The position numbers were made by a program, and so were the translations under genes. From Sphingobacteriales bacterium 44-61 (GTDB lineage Bacteria; Bacteroidota; Bacteroidia; Chitinophagales; Chitinophagaceae): a DNA stretch of 64,000 bases. Below the pieces are notes generated by a model that worked only from the letters and a program-made list of their open reading frames with translations, was not told where the DNA came from and did no database searches. Shown here piece after piece: positions 17,880 through 28,500 of the stretch (within the stretch, counting starts at the first letter, position 1; each line of letters opens with the position of its first letter). Where the stretch lies: assembly GCA_001898405.1 (NCBI GenBank), contig MKTW01000001.1, positions 558,001 to 622,000 of the forward strand, in the 5' to 3' direction.

Positions 17880-17992
17880 TAGTGCGAATGGGCGTTTGAG
17901 GTTGAAGAGTAAGTGAGAAGGCGCAGGTGACGCGAATGGGTCGTTCAAAGTTATAATTCTCTGAATTAAGAAATAGTAGAAGTGAAAATTAT

Positions 17993-18039
17993 GAAGGCCG
18001 GTAGTTGGGTAAAAACCATCTGCCGGCCTTCCACTTTTT
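17993..18039 (+). terminator. Probable intrinsic terminator after lpxC-fabZ
   Basis: A 12-bp stem (17993-18004 with 18020-18031, one G-U pair) is followed by a T-run at 18035-18039. It is about 115 nt past the lpxC-fabZ stop. Confidence 0.65.
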
Positions 18040-18083
18040 GGGATCGTATAAACCCTATAAATTACTCTCAGAGTGAAGACTCT

Positions 18084-18156
18084 ATTCGCATTTATTCGTG
18101 GCTAAATTTCAACAGTTTTTCACATTATTTCACGCCTCATTCGCGCCATTCGCGTC
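18084..18156. repeat. Intergenic 9-nt-period repeats upstream of gyrB
   Basis: ATTCGCATTTATTCGTGG (18084-18101) and CATTCGCGCCATTCGCGTC (18138-18156) are members of the CATTCGCGC family also seen beside rbfA and lpxD. Confidence 0.6.
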
Positions 18157-18167
18157 TTTATTTTTTG

Positions 18168-18175
18168 TACATTTG
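18168..18175 (+). promoter_or_regulatory. Bacteroidota -7 promoter element TACATTTG (gyrB)
   Basis: An exact TAnnTTTG match 45 nt upstream of the gyrB ATG, right after the repeat tract. Confidence 0.5.
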
Positions 18176-18201
18176 TCAGTATTTCAATTTCAGATTTTTA
18201 A

Positions 18202-20199
<1,998 letters not shown>

Positions 20200-20217
20200 T
20201 GATTTTATGAGATAAGG

Positions 20218-20247
20218 AAAGCCCTGGTATTGAACCAGGGCTTTTTT
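20218..20247 (+). terminator. Intrinsic terminator after gyrB
   Basis: An 11-bp GC-rich stem (AAGCCCTGGT / ACCAGGGCTT) with a 5-nt loop and a T-run starts about 20 nt after the gyrB stop. Confidence 0.9.
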
Positions 20248-20320
20248 ATTATGTTCCTCCGCCAGGAGCCCATGCAACGATCGAAGAAAATGGGGTGTCA
20301 GCAGTCATAAATTTAGTACC

Positions 20321-20998
20321 ATGATCAGACTGGCAGCAACACTTGCCCTTTTTCTTTCCATCGTGTTTACCTCGTGCATGAAAGGATCATCCGGAACAGG
20401 TGATCCCAACCCTTACAGGCCTATTCAAAAAGATACTGTTAGTACCGGACAAATGTGGGGATTGACAATTGGTGAAACCTCTTCCAACATATATACCATG
20501 CTGCAGGATATTCGCACTGAAAAGCAGATCTCTTACCTAGGTGTAGTTGGCAATGTATTCAGTGACCTTTCTCAGATACAGGAAAAAATACCGCTGTACA
20601 ACAGCCTTTTCATGGATGAGACCGCTGGCACCCCAACAGGCATCCAATTAGGTTTTGAAGCCAGCAAAGTAAAGCTGATCTATATGAACAACGGCACACC
20701 TTTGTCGAAATGGCCCAGCATTAATGATTTTCAAAATGGTATAACTATTGGCGACTCCATTTCTACTTTGTATGATAAGCTCGTTGCCATTAAGAATGTT
20801 GCTGTATATGGTGATAAACTGCAACGCCTCTCCCTCTTTGATAAAAACCTTACCGCTCCTTTCGATCCGGGTATGACCGGTTCAACCCAGTGGCAGGTGG
20901 TAACCACTACAGTGAATAAAAGATGGCAATTGCTGGAACTCAATTTTTCATCAGGAACCCTCGCCTCTATTTATTATACGCTTTATGAAAATTATTGA
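20321..20998 (+). CDS. Putative lipoprotein, unknown function
   Basis: A 225-residue exported protein. The leader LAATLALFLSIVFTSC ends at a plausible lipobox cysteine (position 19), so it is probably a lipoprotein. The mature part is mixed alpha-beta without cysteines, and contains two similar-looking segments beginning MWGLTIGETSSNIYTML and NGITIGDSISTLYDKL. These may be an internal duplication of one small domain. I do not recognise the family. Its last 7 nt overlap the end of the convergent TPR gene. Confidence 0.65.
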   Translation: MIRLAATLALFLSIVFTSCMKGSSGTGDPNPYRPIQKDTVSTGQMWGLTIGETSSNIYTMLQDIRTEKQISYLGVVGNVFSDLSQIQEKIPLYNSLFMDETAGTPTGIQLGFEASKVKLIYMNNGTPLSKWPSINDFQNGITIGDSISTLYDKLVAIKNVAVYGDKLQRLSLFDKNLTAPFDPGMTGSTQWQVVTTTVNKRWQLLELNFSSGTLASIYYTLYENY

Positions 20999-22143
20999 GG
21001 CTCTTTAAGGTAGGCTTCTATGTATTGAAATATCCGGGCTTCTTCGTTGGACAAAGGTCTTTTTCTTTTGGTCAGAAACTGCTTGTAATAGGCCTTTGCC
21101 TTCAACTTATTCCCTAAATATTTATCATAAAGACGGCCGGCATAATAAAGATCAAGCGGAGATTGAAAAAGATAATAAGAAGTATCATGATAGCTGGCCG
21201 CTTTCCGGTATTGCTTCATTGCTTCAAAATTGTCTGATTTAGCATTGAAGTAGGTCACGGATTCTTTTTGCAAACTCAGCTCAAGGCATTTATCCAGGAG
21301 CTCATTGCTGTGCGCATAATCTTTTTTCTTTGCATACGCCAATGCTGCGCAATACAGAACTGAAGGAAATGCTTTGTTTTGCCCGATAAGCCATTCGCAA
21401 ACCCAGATAGAACGGTCAGCACTATCCACATTCAGGTAACTATAGGCAAGGTTGATATAAGGCAATGATGCATCTGCAGAATCAGCCAGCAGTTTTTCAC
21501 CCCAGTAGATCACCTGGCCGTAATCAGGCTTTTTGAAAGCCAGCTCGATCTTTTTGGCTATTACTTCAGCATTGGAAGAATCGGTCAACAGAAAATTACT
21601 TACCAACGAATCCGCCCTGTCCGTTTGTTTTTGCCGTACAAGCAGGTTGGCATATTGTACCAACAGTTTACCTGACCGTGGATTAATTGCATATCCCTTT
21701 TGCACACAGTTCAGGGCCGAGTCATAAAAAGCAATATCAGCATATAATTGGGTTGATTTATACCAGAACCGGTAATTGGCAGGACGCAGGTTGGTCAGCC
21801 GCAGATAGTGATACAGGGCGCTGTCTGCCATTTTAAATTCTTCATACACCTGGGCCAGGTAAAGATTCGCCTGCAGATTGTCTGGCCGTTGTTGAAAAAG
21901 GGTCAGGAGCGGCGGCCTGGCATGATCAAAATCTCCGTTCATGAAATAAGCATATCCCAGGTCGGCCTGGTATTGCAGGTTATTTTCCTGGTCCCCCTGC
22001 CCCTGCAGCCAGTAGATAGCACCCTCATAATCATTACTTTGAAAAAAATCAGTCAGACGGGAACGGTCATAACCGGATTGAGCAGCAGCAGGAAAATAAA
22101 TAAGAAGAATCGTCTGGAAAGCGAGCCTTTGCCATTTTCTCAT
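20992..22143 (-). CDS. Exported TPR-repeat protein
   Basis: A 383-residue protein with a signal peptide (TILLIYFPAAAQ) and about nine tetratricopeptide-like helical hairpins. Examples are LGYAYFMNGDFDHARP, LYLAQVYEEFKMADSALYHY and NLAYSYLNVDSADRSI. Such proteins act as protein-interaction scaffolds in the periplasm or at the envelope. There is no lipobox or sorting domain. It is transcribed alone and meets the lipoprotein gene tail to tail. The exact partner is unknown. Confidence 0.75.
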   Translation of the reverse strand: MRKWQRLAFQTILLIYFPAAAQSGYDRSRLTDFFQSNDYEGAIYWLQGQGDQENNLQYQADLGYAYFMNGDFDHARPPLLTLFQQRPDNLQANLYLAQVYEEFKMADSALYHYLRLTNLRPANYRFWYKSTQLYADIAFYDSALNCVQKGYAINPRSGKLLVQYANLLVRQKQTDRADSLVSNFLLTDSSNAEVIAKKIELAFKKPDYGQVIYWGEKLLADSADASLPYINLAYSYLNVDSADRSIWVCEWLIGQNKAFPSVLYCAALAYAKKKDYAHSNELLDKCLELSLQKESVTYFNAKSDNFEAMKQYRKAASYHDTSYYLFQSPLDLYYAGRLYDKYLGNKLKAKAYYKQFLTKRKRPLSNEEARIFQYIEAYLKEPQ

Positions 22144-22223
22144 ATGCAGAATTTAATTGCAAAAGGGATTCAGAATAATTAAAAATCCACATGCAATGGG
22201 TATAAAAATGGCAGATTTGGTGA

Positions 22224-22239
22224 TATTGATTATCAATAA
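22224..22239. promoter_or_regulatory. Palindrome TATTGATTATCAATAA, shared motif copy 1
   Basis: A near-perfect palindrome in the divergent gap between the TPR gene and the 67-residue gene. It is 14/16 identical to TAATGATTATCAATTA at 31001-31016. The core TGATTATCA resembles half of a Fur box. It may be an operator. Confidence 0.4.
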
Positions 22240-22346
22240 CTTACCGCAAGCGGCAGGCTTTTTGTGTTATGGATGGCTCAAACGGGCCTCCTGAACCCGC
22301 TAAAAATCGTAATTTCAGGTTTTTCTAATCTCAAAAAATAACCATC

Positions 22347-22550
22347 ATGTCTGAAGTAACACTTACTGCGTACAATGTTAAAACCAAGGAAAAAGGTGTT
22401 CCTATCCAGGATGCCGTTATTACTAAAACTGCCAAAGGAGCTTATATGGCACAAGGCAACGATGGTAAAGGAAACAAACTCACTACATTGCTTGGTGAAG
22501 AGAAAGCACTGGCGGCTATCAAAGCCGGTATTGCCAAACAAGGTTGGTAA
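22347..22550 (+). CDS. Small orphan protein (67 aa)
   Basis: A 67-residue soluble protein (begins MSEVTLTAYNVKTKEKGVPI, ends KAGIAKQGW) without signal peptide or membrane helix. It reads as a small beta-alpha domain: the DAVITKTAKGAYMAQGND strands, then the helix GEEKALAAIKAGIAKQ. The gene stands alone. A hairpin terminator follows it and a palindromic motif (22224-22239) precedes it, which argues that it is really expressed. Function unknown to me. Confidence 0.62.
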   Translation: MSEVTLTAYNVKTKEKGVPIQDAVITKTAKGAYMAQGNDGKGNKLTTLLGEEKALAAIKAGIAKQGW

Positions 22551-22575
22551 TCAGCGATTGTGCTTGAAAATATAC

Positions 22576-22615
22576 AGGACCGGCTGCCGATGGCAGCCGG
22601 TCCTCTTATTTTTTG
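22576..22615. terminator. Intrinsic terminator between convergent genes
   Basis: A perfect 13-bp stem (22576-22588 with 22592-22604) with a 3-nt loop and a following T-run on the plus strand. It ends the 67-residue gene. Confidence 0.92.
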
Positions 22616-22626
22616 AATGCCCTTAA

Positions 22627-23640
22627 TCAGCGGACCAGCATAAAACTGCCTTTGCGGGTAAATGACTGCTTCAGCACAAAGTCATAATATTCTGAGTAGA
22701 ATACATAAGCCCCAACAGGCTGAAGCTTCCCCTGGTAATAGCCGTCCCAACCGGCTGATGGATTGGTGGTACGGAACACGACTTCCCCATTACGGTTATA
22801 GATCACCAGCTTATATTCCGGAACAGGGCAAAAACAGGCTGCCTGGTAGCGGTCATTCTTACCATCGCTGTTAGGCGTGAAGGCAGTAGGGAATTGCACA
22901 CAACGGTCTTCACATTCAACAGCCACTACCGTGTCGCGGTGATTACCACACATATTTTCCGCATAAAGACTGTATGTGCCGCGGCCGGGTGCGAGCATAG
23001 ACGGCCCGTGGTTTCCATTGCTCCAGGTATAATCTGATTCACCATCCGGCACTACCTGCAAAGTGATACCCGCTGCCCCACAGGGAATGATAAAAGCTTC
23101 CCCCAGTTCAAACATGGGTTTATCGATCACTCTTACCTCTACCGGCAGTCTCGGGCTTTCGCAGCCGCGGATGGTTTGAGAAAACCAGTAAGTGGCCCGG
23201 CCTGTCTCGGCCGTGGAAAGCGTTGGCATACCTGTATTGGCTGTGCCGCCAACCGGATCGGTATACCAAAGCAGGTTTTGTCCCAAAACAGGTATCGGCA
23301 ATGCAGGTTGCCCTTTACAAAGTTTCAGGTCATTTACCTGGGGAGATAATAAAAAGGAATTGAATAGTACTGTAACGGTGTCGGAGCCCGTGCACCCTCC
23401 TTCCACAATATCCAGCCAGTATTTTCCATTAAAACCCACAGTTATGGTGTTAACTGTTTCGGTTGTAGACCAGGTATAAGTAGCGCCGGGTACTACAGGT
23501 GCGTTTAGTTGGAATGTACTGCCCTGGCAAACAACAATAGTGTCATCTGCAAAGAATGAATCAGGTATATTACAAGGCTGACTGTGGGAAATTGAAAAAA
23601 ACAATAGTAAAGCAGTCAGCACGCCGAAGGTTTTTTTCAT
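22627..23640 (-). CDS. Exported protein with gliding-motility-type (T9SS type B) C-terminal domain
   Basis: About 337 residues. A signal peptide (MKKTFGVLTALLLFFSISHSQ) is followed by Ig/PKD-like beta modules with conserved cysteines (CQGSTFQLNAPVVPGATYTW, CKGQPALPIPVLGQNLLWY). The C-terminal domain is of type B: FPTAFTPNSDGKND, YNRNGEVVF, WDGYYQGK and PVGAYVFY. This domain routes proteins through T9SS to the surface. A longer frame starts 78 nt upstream, but the ATG at 23640 begins the signal peptide. The cargo is probably an adhesin or surface protein. Confidence 0.85.
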   Translation of the reverse strand: MKKTFGVLTALLLFFSISHSQPCNIPDSFFADDTIVVCQGSTFQLNAPVVPGATYTWSTTETVNTITVGFNGKYWLDIVEGGCTGSDTVTVLFNSFLLSPQVNDLKLCKGQPALPIPVLGQNLLWYTDPVGGTANTGMPTLSTAETGRATYWFSQTIRGCESPRLPVEVRVIDKPMFELGEAFIIPCGAAGITLQVVPDGESDYTWSNGNHGPSMLAPGRGTYSLYAENMCGNHRDTVVAVECEDRCVQFPTAFTPNSDGKNDRYQAACFCPVPEYKLVIYNRNGEVVFRTTNPSAGWDGYYQGKLQPVGAYVFYSEYYDFVLKQSFTRKGSFMLVR

Positions 23641-23834
23641 GATATTGGAAGGTGTTTCAGGTCGCAACGGCTTTCCCTTAATAACAATAACCTTACCAAA
23701 ACAAGAAAAACGATCCAATAAAGATCCTATTGAGTGGAAATACTTCGGAATATTCCTGCCTTATTTGAAAAAACAGGGAGGCATTACGGAATACCGCTGC
23801 CAATGAGTATTTTGGCCTTCAAACAACCCACCAC

Positions 23835-24239
23835 ATGAGCGGTCTCTCCGAGCGTCAACAAAACATTTGTATTTATGGCGGCATATTCGGCGTTATGCTG
23901 GCGGCTACCTGCCTTATACAACATATCCGTTTTTCCACAAGCCACTGGATTGCTTTTGTGCTGATGGGCGTTTATGTATATTCCCTGTTGGTGTTTGTAT
24001 TATTATCCCTTCAAAAAGAAATATCGCCGTTGTTGATGATCACCTCCTCAGCACTGGTAATGATCGCACTCGTTTATATAATAGCATTCGAGGGCTTTTA
24101 TTCCCTGGCCCTGATACTATTGTTTCTCTATTGCACAGTGATCACCATCGTCATTTACATGGAACAGTTACCCACCCGGCTGAAAGAAAAAGCACAGCTG
24201 AAAAAACAGGAAGAACTGGCATGGAAGGATAAAATATGA
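23835..24239 (+). CDS. Small integral membrane protein, unknown
   Basis: A 134-residue protein with about four membrane helices (residues 12-30, 38-58, 66-86, 88-108) and a basic cytosolic tail rich in K and E (RLKEKAQLKKQEELAWKDKI). No family is recognised. It ends 3 nt before the end of the convergent MFS gene. Confidence 0.6.
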   Translation: MSGLSERQQNICIYGGIFGVMLAATCLIQHIRFSTSHWIAFVLMGVYVYSLLVFVLLSLQKEISPLLMITSSALVMIALVYIIAFEGFYSLALILLFLYCTVITIVIYMEQLPTRLKEKAQLKKQEELAWKDKI

Positions 24240-24242
24240 TCG

Positions 24243-25511
24243 TTATTCCATCACCACAGGCACAGGCACTTTAGTTTCTGCTACTTTTCTCTTCACTACC
24301 ACACTTACACGGTACACGAATACGGCGCAAATAATAATTGCACAGCAAACAACGACGCCCAGTGTGGGATAATGCTGTAAGGGGGCGGCTTTGGATGGCT
24401 GGGAAACGATCAGCCCTGCAGAAATAGCCGCTATTCCACCTGCCATTTGCTGCAGCGAACCATTGATGCTCATAAAAGCGCCACGGTCTTTCATTTCAGG
24501 AATGCTCGTGGTTAATGCTACTGCGGGGATCACCCTGCTCATGATGCCCATAAACAGGACCATGTTGATCAGGATGATCAGCCAAAGCGGTACAGGTGAA
24601 AGATTGGTATAAACAAGGATCATAATGATCGCCAGCAGTGATCCTGCAGCAAACAGATTGAACTTGTCAATCCTGTCGCTCAGCTTTCCTATCATCGGCA
24701 TGATCACGATAGAAGCAATACCGGAGAATAAAAAGACCAGCGGCAACTCTTCCTGGGAAATATGAATATTATTGACAAGGAAAGCGCTTCCGAATGGCAT
24801 CAGCATAAAACCACCAACAGATAAAAGAGCTGTTGCAGTAAATCCTATCCGGTAAGTGCGGTTGGCCAGTGTATGCCAGAAATGCAATAAGGGGCTCTTG
24901 TCTGATTGCAGGGAAAGATGTGCGGTAACAGGTTTCATCTTCAACACGATCGTGATACCTGTCAATAATGCCAGCACAACGATCATCAGAAAGGAGGAAT
25001 GCCAACCCCAGTGATTGGCGAAATATAATCCTACAGGTATTCCCAGTACCTGGCTGGCAGCAAAACCCATTTGTACAATGCCCATCACCCGGCCGCGCTG
25101 GGCAGGCTCAAACAGATCAGTAATGATGGCCATCGACACAGCACCGATCACTCCTCCAAACAAGCCGGTAATGATCCTCGCTATCAGCAGCTCATGATAA
25201 TTATTGGCCATGGCACAGGCACAGGTCCCTATTATAAAACCTATATAAAAGAAGACCAGCAATTTTTTCCGGTCGAATTTATCAGCAAACCCTGCGGCAA
25301 GTATGCCCGCCCCGCCTGCACTGAAAGCATAAGCGGAAACAACCCAGCCAAACCGGGCAGGAGTAATATCCAATGATTTCATCAATATATCTCCCAGGGG
25401 CGAAAGCACCATAAAATCCAGTACAACCGTAAACTGTAATAAAGCCAATAAAGCCACTACCAGTTTCTGATAAGAACTAAAGGGAGCTTTTTCCATTTTC
25501 ATATTGTTCAA
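24243..25511 (-). CDS. MFS transporter, drug/sugar efflux type
   Basis: A 422-residue permease with twelve predicted helices. The conserved loop GILAAGFADKFDRKKLL lies between helices 2 and 3. DLFEPAQRGRVMGIVQMGFAASQVLGIPVG resembles motif C-like segments of the DHA1 drug-efflux group. The start is one of three methionines (MNNMKMEK). The upstream gap holds CCGA/TCGG half-sites (25535-25575) that could bind a TetR-type repressor. It follows the S8 protease gene in the same direction. The substrate is unknown. Confidence 0.85.
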   Translation of the reverse strand: MNNMKMEKAPFSSYQKLVVALLALLQFTVVLDFMVLSPLGDILMKSLDITPARFGWVVSAYAFSAGGAGILAAGFADKFDRKKLLVFFYIGFIIGTCACAMANNYHELLIARIITGLFGGVIGAVSMAIITDLFEPAQRGRVMGIVQMGFAASQVLGIPVGLYFANHWGWHSSFLMIVVLALLTGITIVLKMKPVTAHLSLQSDKSPLLHFWHTLANRTYRIGFTATALLSVGGFMLMPFGSAFLVNNIHISQEELPLVFLFSGIASIVIMPMIGKLSDRIDKFNLFAAGSLLAIIMILVYTNLSPVPLWLIILINMVLFMGIMSRVIPAVALTTSIPEMKDRGAFMSINGSLQQMAGGIAAISAGLIVSQPSKAAPLQHYPTLGVVVCCAIIICAVFVYRVSVVVKRKVAETKVPVPVVME

Positions 25512-25586
25512 TTATTTTACCGGCCGAAATTAAGATCAATATTATTCTGCCGACCGATTTGTTCGGGGCCTTCGCCGACTTCTTTT

Positions 25587-28500
25587 TTACAGCTTGACCA
25601 GTCTGAACGTTTTTAGTTTTCCTGCAGCTCTTGCTTCCAGCAAATAAACTCCCTTCGCATATTCTGTGCCACTGAGGTTGAGTTCTATCTTTTGTACAAA
25701 ACCACTGGCCTGCTGTTGAATACGACGGACCTGCCTGCCATTGACATCGTGGATGCGGATATCGATATTTTCACCGGCATTGGCCTGGCAGATCAAATGG
25801 AAAATATCTTTCGACGGATTCGGATAAACCTGCCAGCTTATCTCTTCATCAAACACAACAGGGCGGATGGCAGAATAGCGGAACCCGCCATCCTGGTCCA
25901 CCATTCTCAGGCGGTAATAGCGTATGCCCGATTTATTATTTTCTTTATCCGTAAAACCATATCTGCCACCGTTGGGCGAGTTAAGACTGGCCACACGGCC
26001 TATAGGCGTAAATGCGTCCTGGTTGAGTGCAGTATTCCCTTTGGCAAGTTCTATATCATAATAAGATGAATTGGCCTCTGAACCTGTTATCCAATCCAGT
26101 TTCACTTCTTTATTGGATTGCTTTGTTGCGGTAAAACTTATCAGCTCCACCGGTAATGACTGGTTATGATCAGGCCCGCCATTATTAAGCCAGAATTCTG
26201 AAAAATCTTTGGCGCGGAACTCTGCATAATAACCTTTGTCATACGGCACTTTTACAGCGTTAGTAATAAACAACCAGTCGCCTGTTGCATTATCGGAAAG
26301 ATCGCCATTCTCCAATGTTTTAGTAGCATCATCATATTTGGTGATGCCCAGTTCATAGGCAGAAACCGGTTTGGAACAAAGGGCACAACCACCCGCATTC
26401 AGCAACAATTCTGTTTCTGCATCGGTGAAATAGAAACGGATAATGGCAGAATCAGGTAATACTGTTTGCGTAGGTTTTATGGTGATGTTCCGGTTATGAT
26501 AGTATTGATTATGCTTATTGCGCACAGGCCCGGTAAAAATATATGCCTGCACATCGGTGCTGCCCAGGTCCTGCCCGGCTGGGTTAATGGATGCAATGAC
26601 CTTTCCTGCATCTGTAAAATCAATCCAGTTATTACCATTCACTGCCGGTTGGTTCACGGCATTGCTGGTATAAGGCGGCCCATCATAAATTTCATACTGC
26701 TTATCATAAATATGTATATCATCCACTGCTATTCCTTCCCTGCTTGTATAGGGATCTGAATGCAGTACAAAACGTAAACGCAGCCGGCTAAATCCTGTTG
26801 GTAATGGTATAGTGGCCACATGCCAGCGGGTGTAGTTTTCAATATTCCACACCTGATTGTCCGAATAGTTTTTATTGTACCAGTTGGTGCCTGCACCCAT
26901 CGTTCCCAGTTTGATCCAGTTCTTTCCGTCTGCCGAATACTCGACATGGGCTTCATCGCAGAGTTTAGCATTGCAATCTTCCAGGTCAAGCGCCAGGCTG
27001 AAGCTCAGCGTGGGATTGGTCATGCTGCTGATATCAAAGCAGGGAGAATAGAGATAGGAAAATTCCGCATCATTATAATTTCCATACAAACGTGTCTTCC
27101 ATGCCCTGGTGCCGCTTGCCGCTTTATTGATACGGGGAGAAGCAGGCGTTCCATATTGCCAACTGCTTCTGATGCCATCAGCATACCAGTTGCCGTCTCC
27201 TGCCTCAAAGTTTTGCAGATAAGGGAAGCTGCTCACTATAGGAGAATTCATCAATACCACAATAGCCGTATCATTAAGCCGGTAAGAATCCGATGGCAAT
27301 GCTACCCATGTTTTTACAGTATGACTGCCTGATGTGGCTAGATTGGCAGTAGCTGTAAACGTATAGGTCGTTGTTGTATTCGCAGGTATGGAGGGAATGA
27401 TTTCATTGATAACAACTCCCCCATCTATCTGCAGTCTTACCGGTATATTGTTGATGGTTGTTGAGGCACTGTTCCTGACGCTGATCCCAACCGGAACGGC
27501 AGCATCAAGTCCGCAGCTTGCAGCAACAGGCGTGTCAATTGCCACCAGCTGAATATCATCTGTTACTTTATACAGATGTATATCATCAAATGTATAGCCG
27601 GCACCTGTTTCATTATCCGATGTAAGGATCTGGCCCCATTGACCCCAGCGTACCTGGAGGCTGGAAGAATAATTCTGGCCACCGGCCATCAGCAGACTTT
27701 TTAATTCAATGCTGGGAGACCGCTTAAAAACACCTGCAATTTCCTGGTTGGCGAAAAGATCATAAGCAGCAATCCAAGGATCAAGATCACTTCCCCGCAC
27801 CCACACTTTGTTGGCAGCATTGGAAACCTGCCCGTGTTGTTTAAAATAAAAATCCAACCGTATATCATCCGTTGGCACATTATACCCCTGGAGATTAAAA
27901 GTAGCCGTAAGGGAATCGGTGGTCCCCGCTGCATTATAACGTTCGGCATCCAATGTAAGCGCACGATCACCTGAATAGGCGATACCGCTGCTTACAAAAC
28001 TTCTTACGCGCCCATATTGAGTGGAACCAACAAAATCATAACGGTCAAGACTGATTAAGCCCGTCTGCCTTGTTGTATAGCTTTGAACAGGTGCAGCCTC
28101 AATATCATCGAGAAAGTCTGTAGCAAGATTGATAGCCGGATTATCCAGTTGTTTAAAAAGAAAAGACAACGTATCATTTGCTGATACAGCATCGCCGGGA
28201 TAAGACACACTCACTTTTACTGGATAATCCCCGATAGCCGACATATCAGCGGGTACGGTGAACGTATATGAATAAGTTCCTCCTGCTGCAATGGCTGGAT
28301 TAATGATTGTTTCTTGTACGGCAGGGCCTGCTCCAACGATATACCTCACAGGTATGTTTCCGACAGTAACTGCATTATCCAGGTTCTTTATGCGCACCTG
28401 GATATTCACAGCCGAAGAAAGCTCTGTGGATGTATACTTTCTGCCCGGTACTGCCGGTAAAAGAATAGCATCCATTTTAAGATCGTTGTCGCTGATAGTA

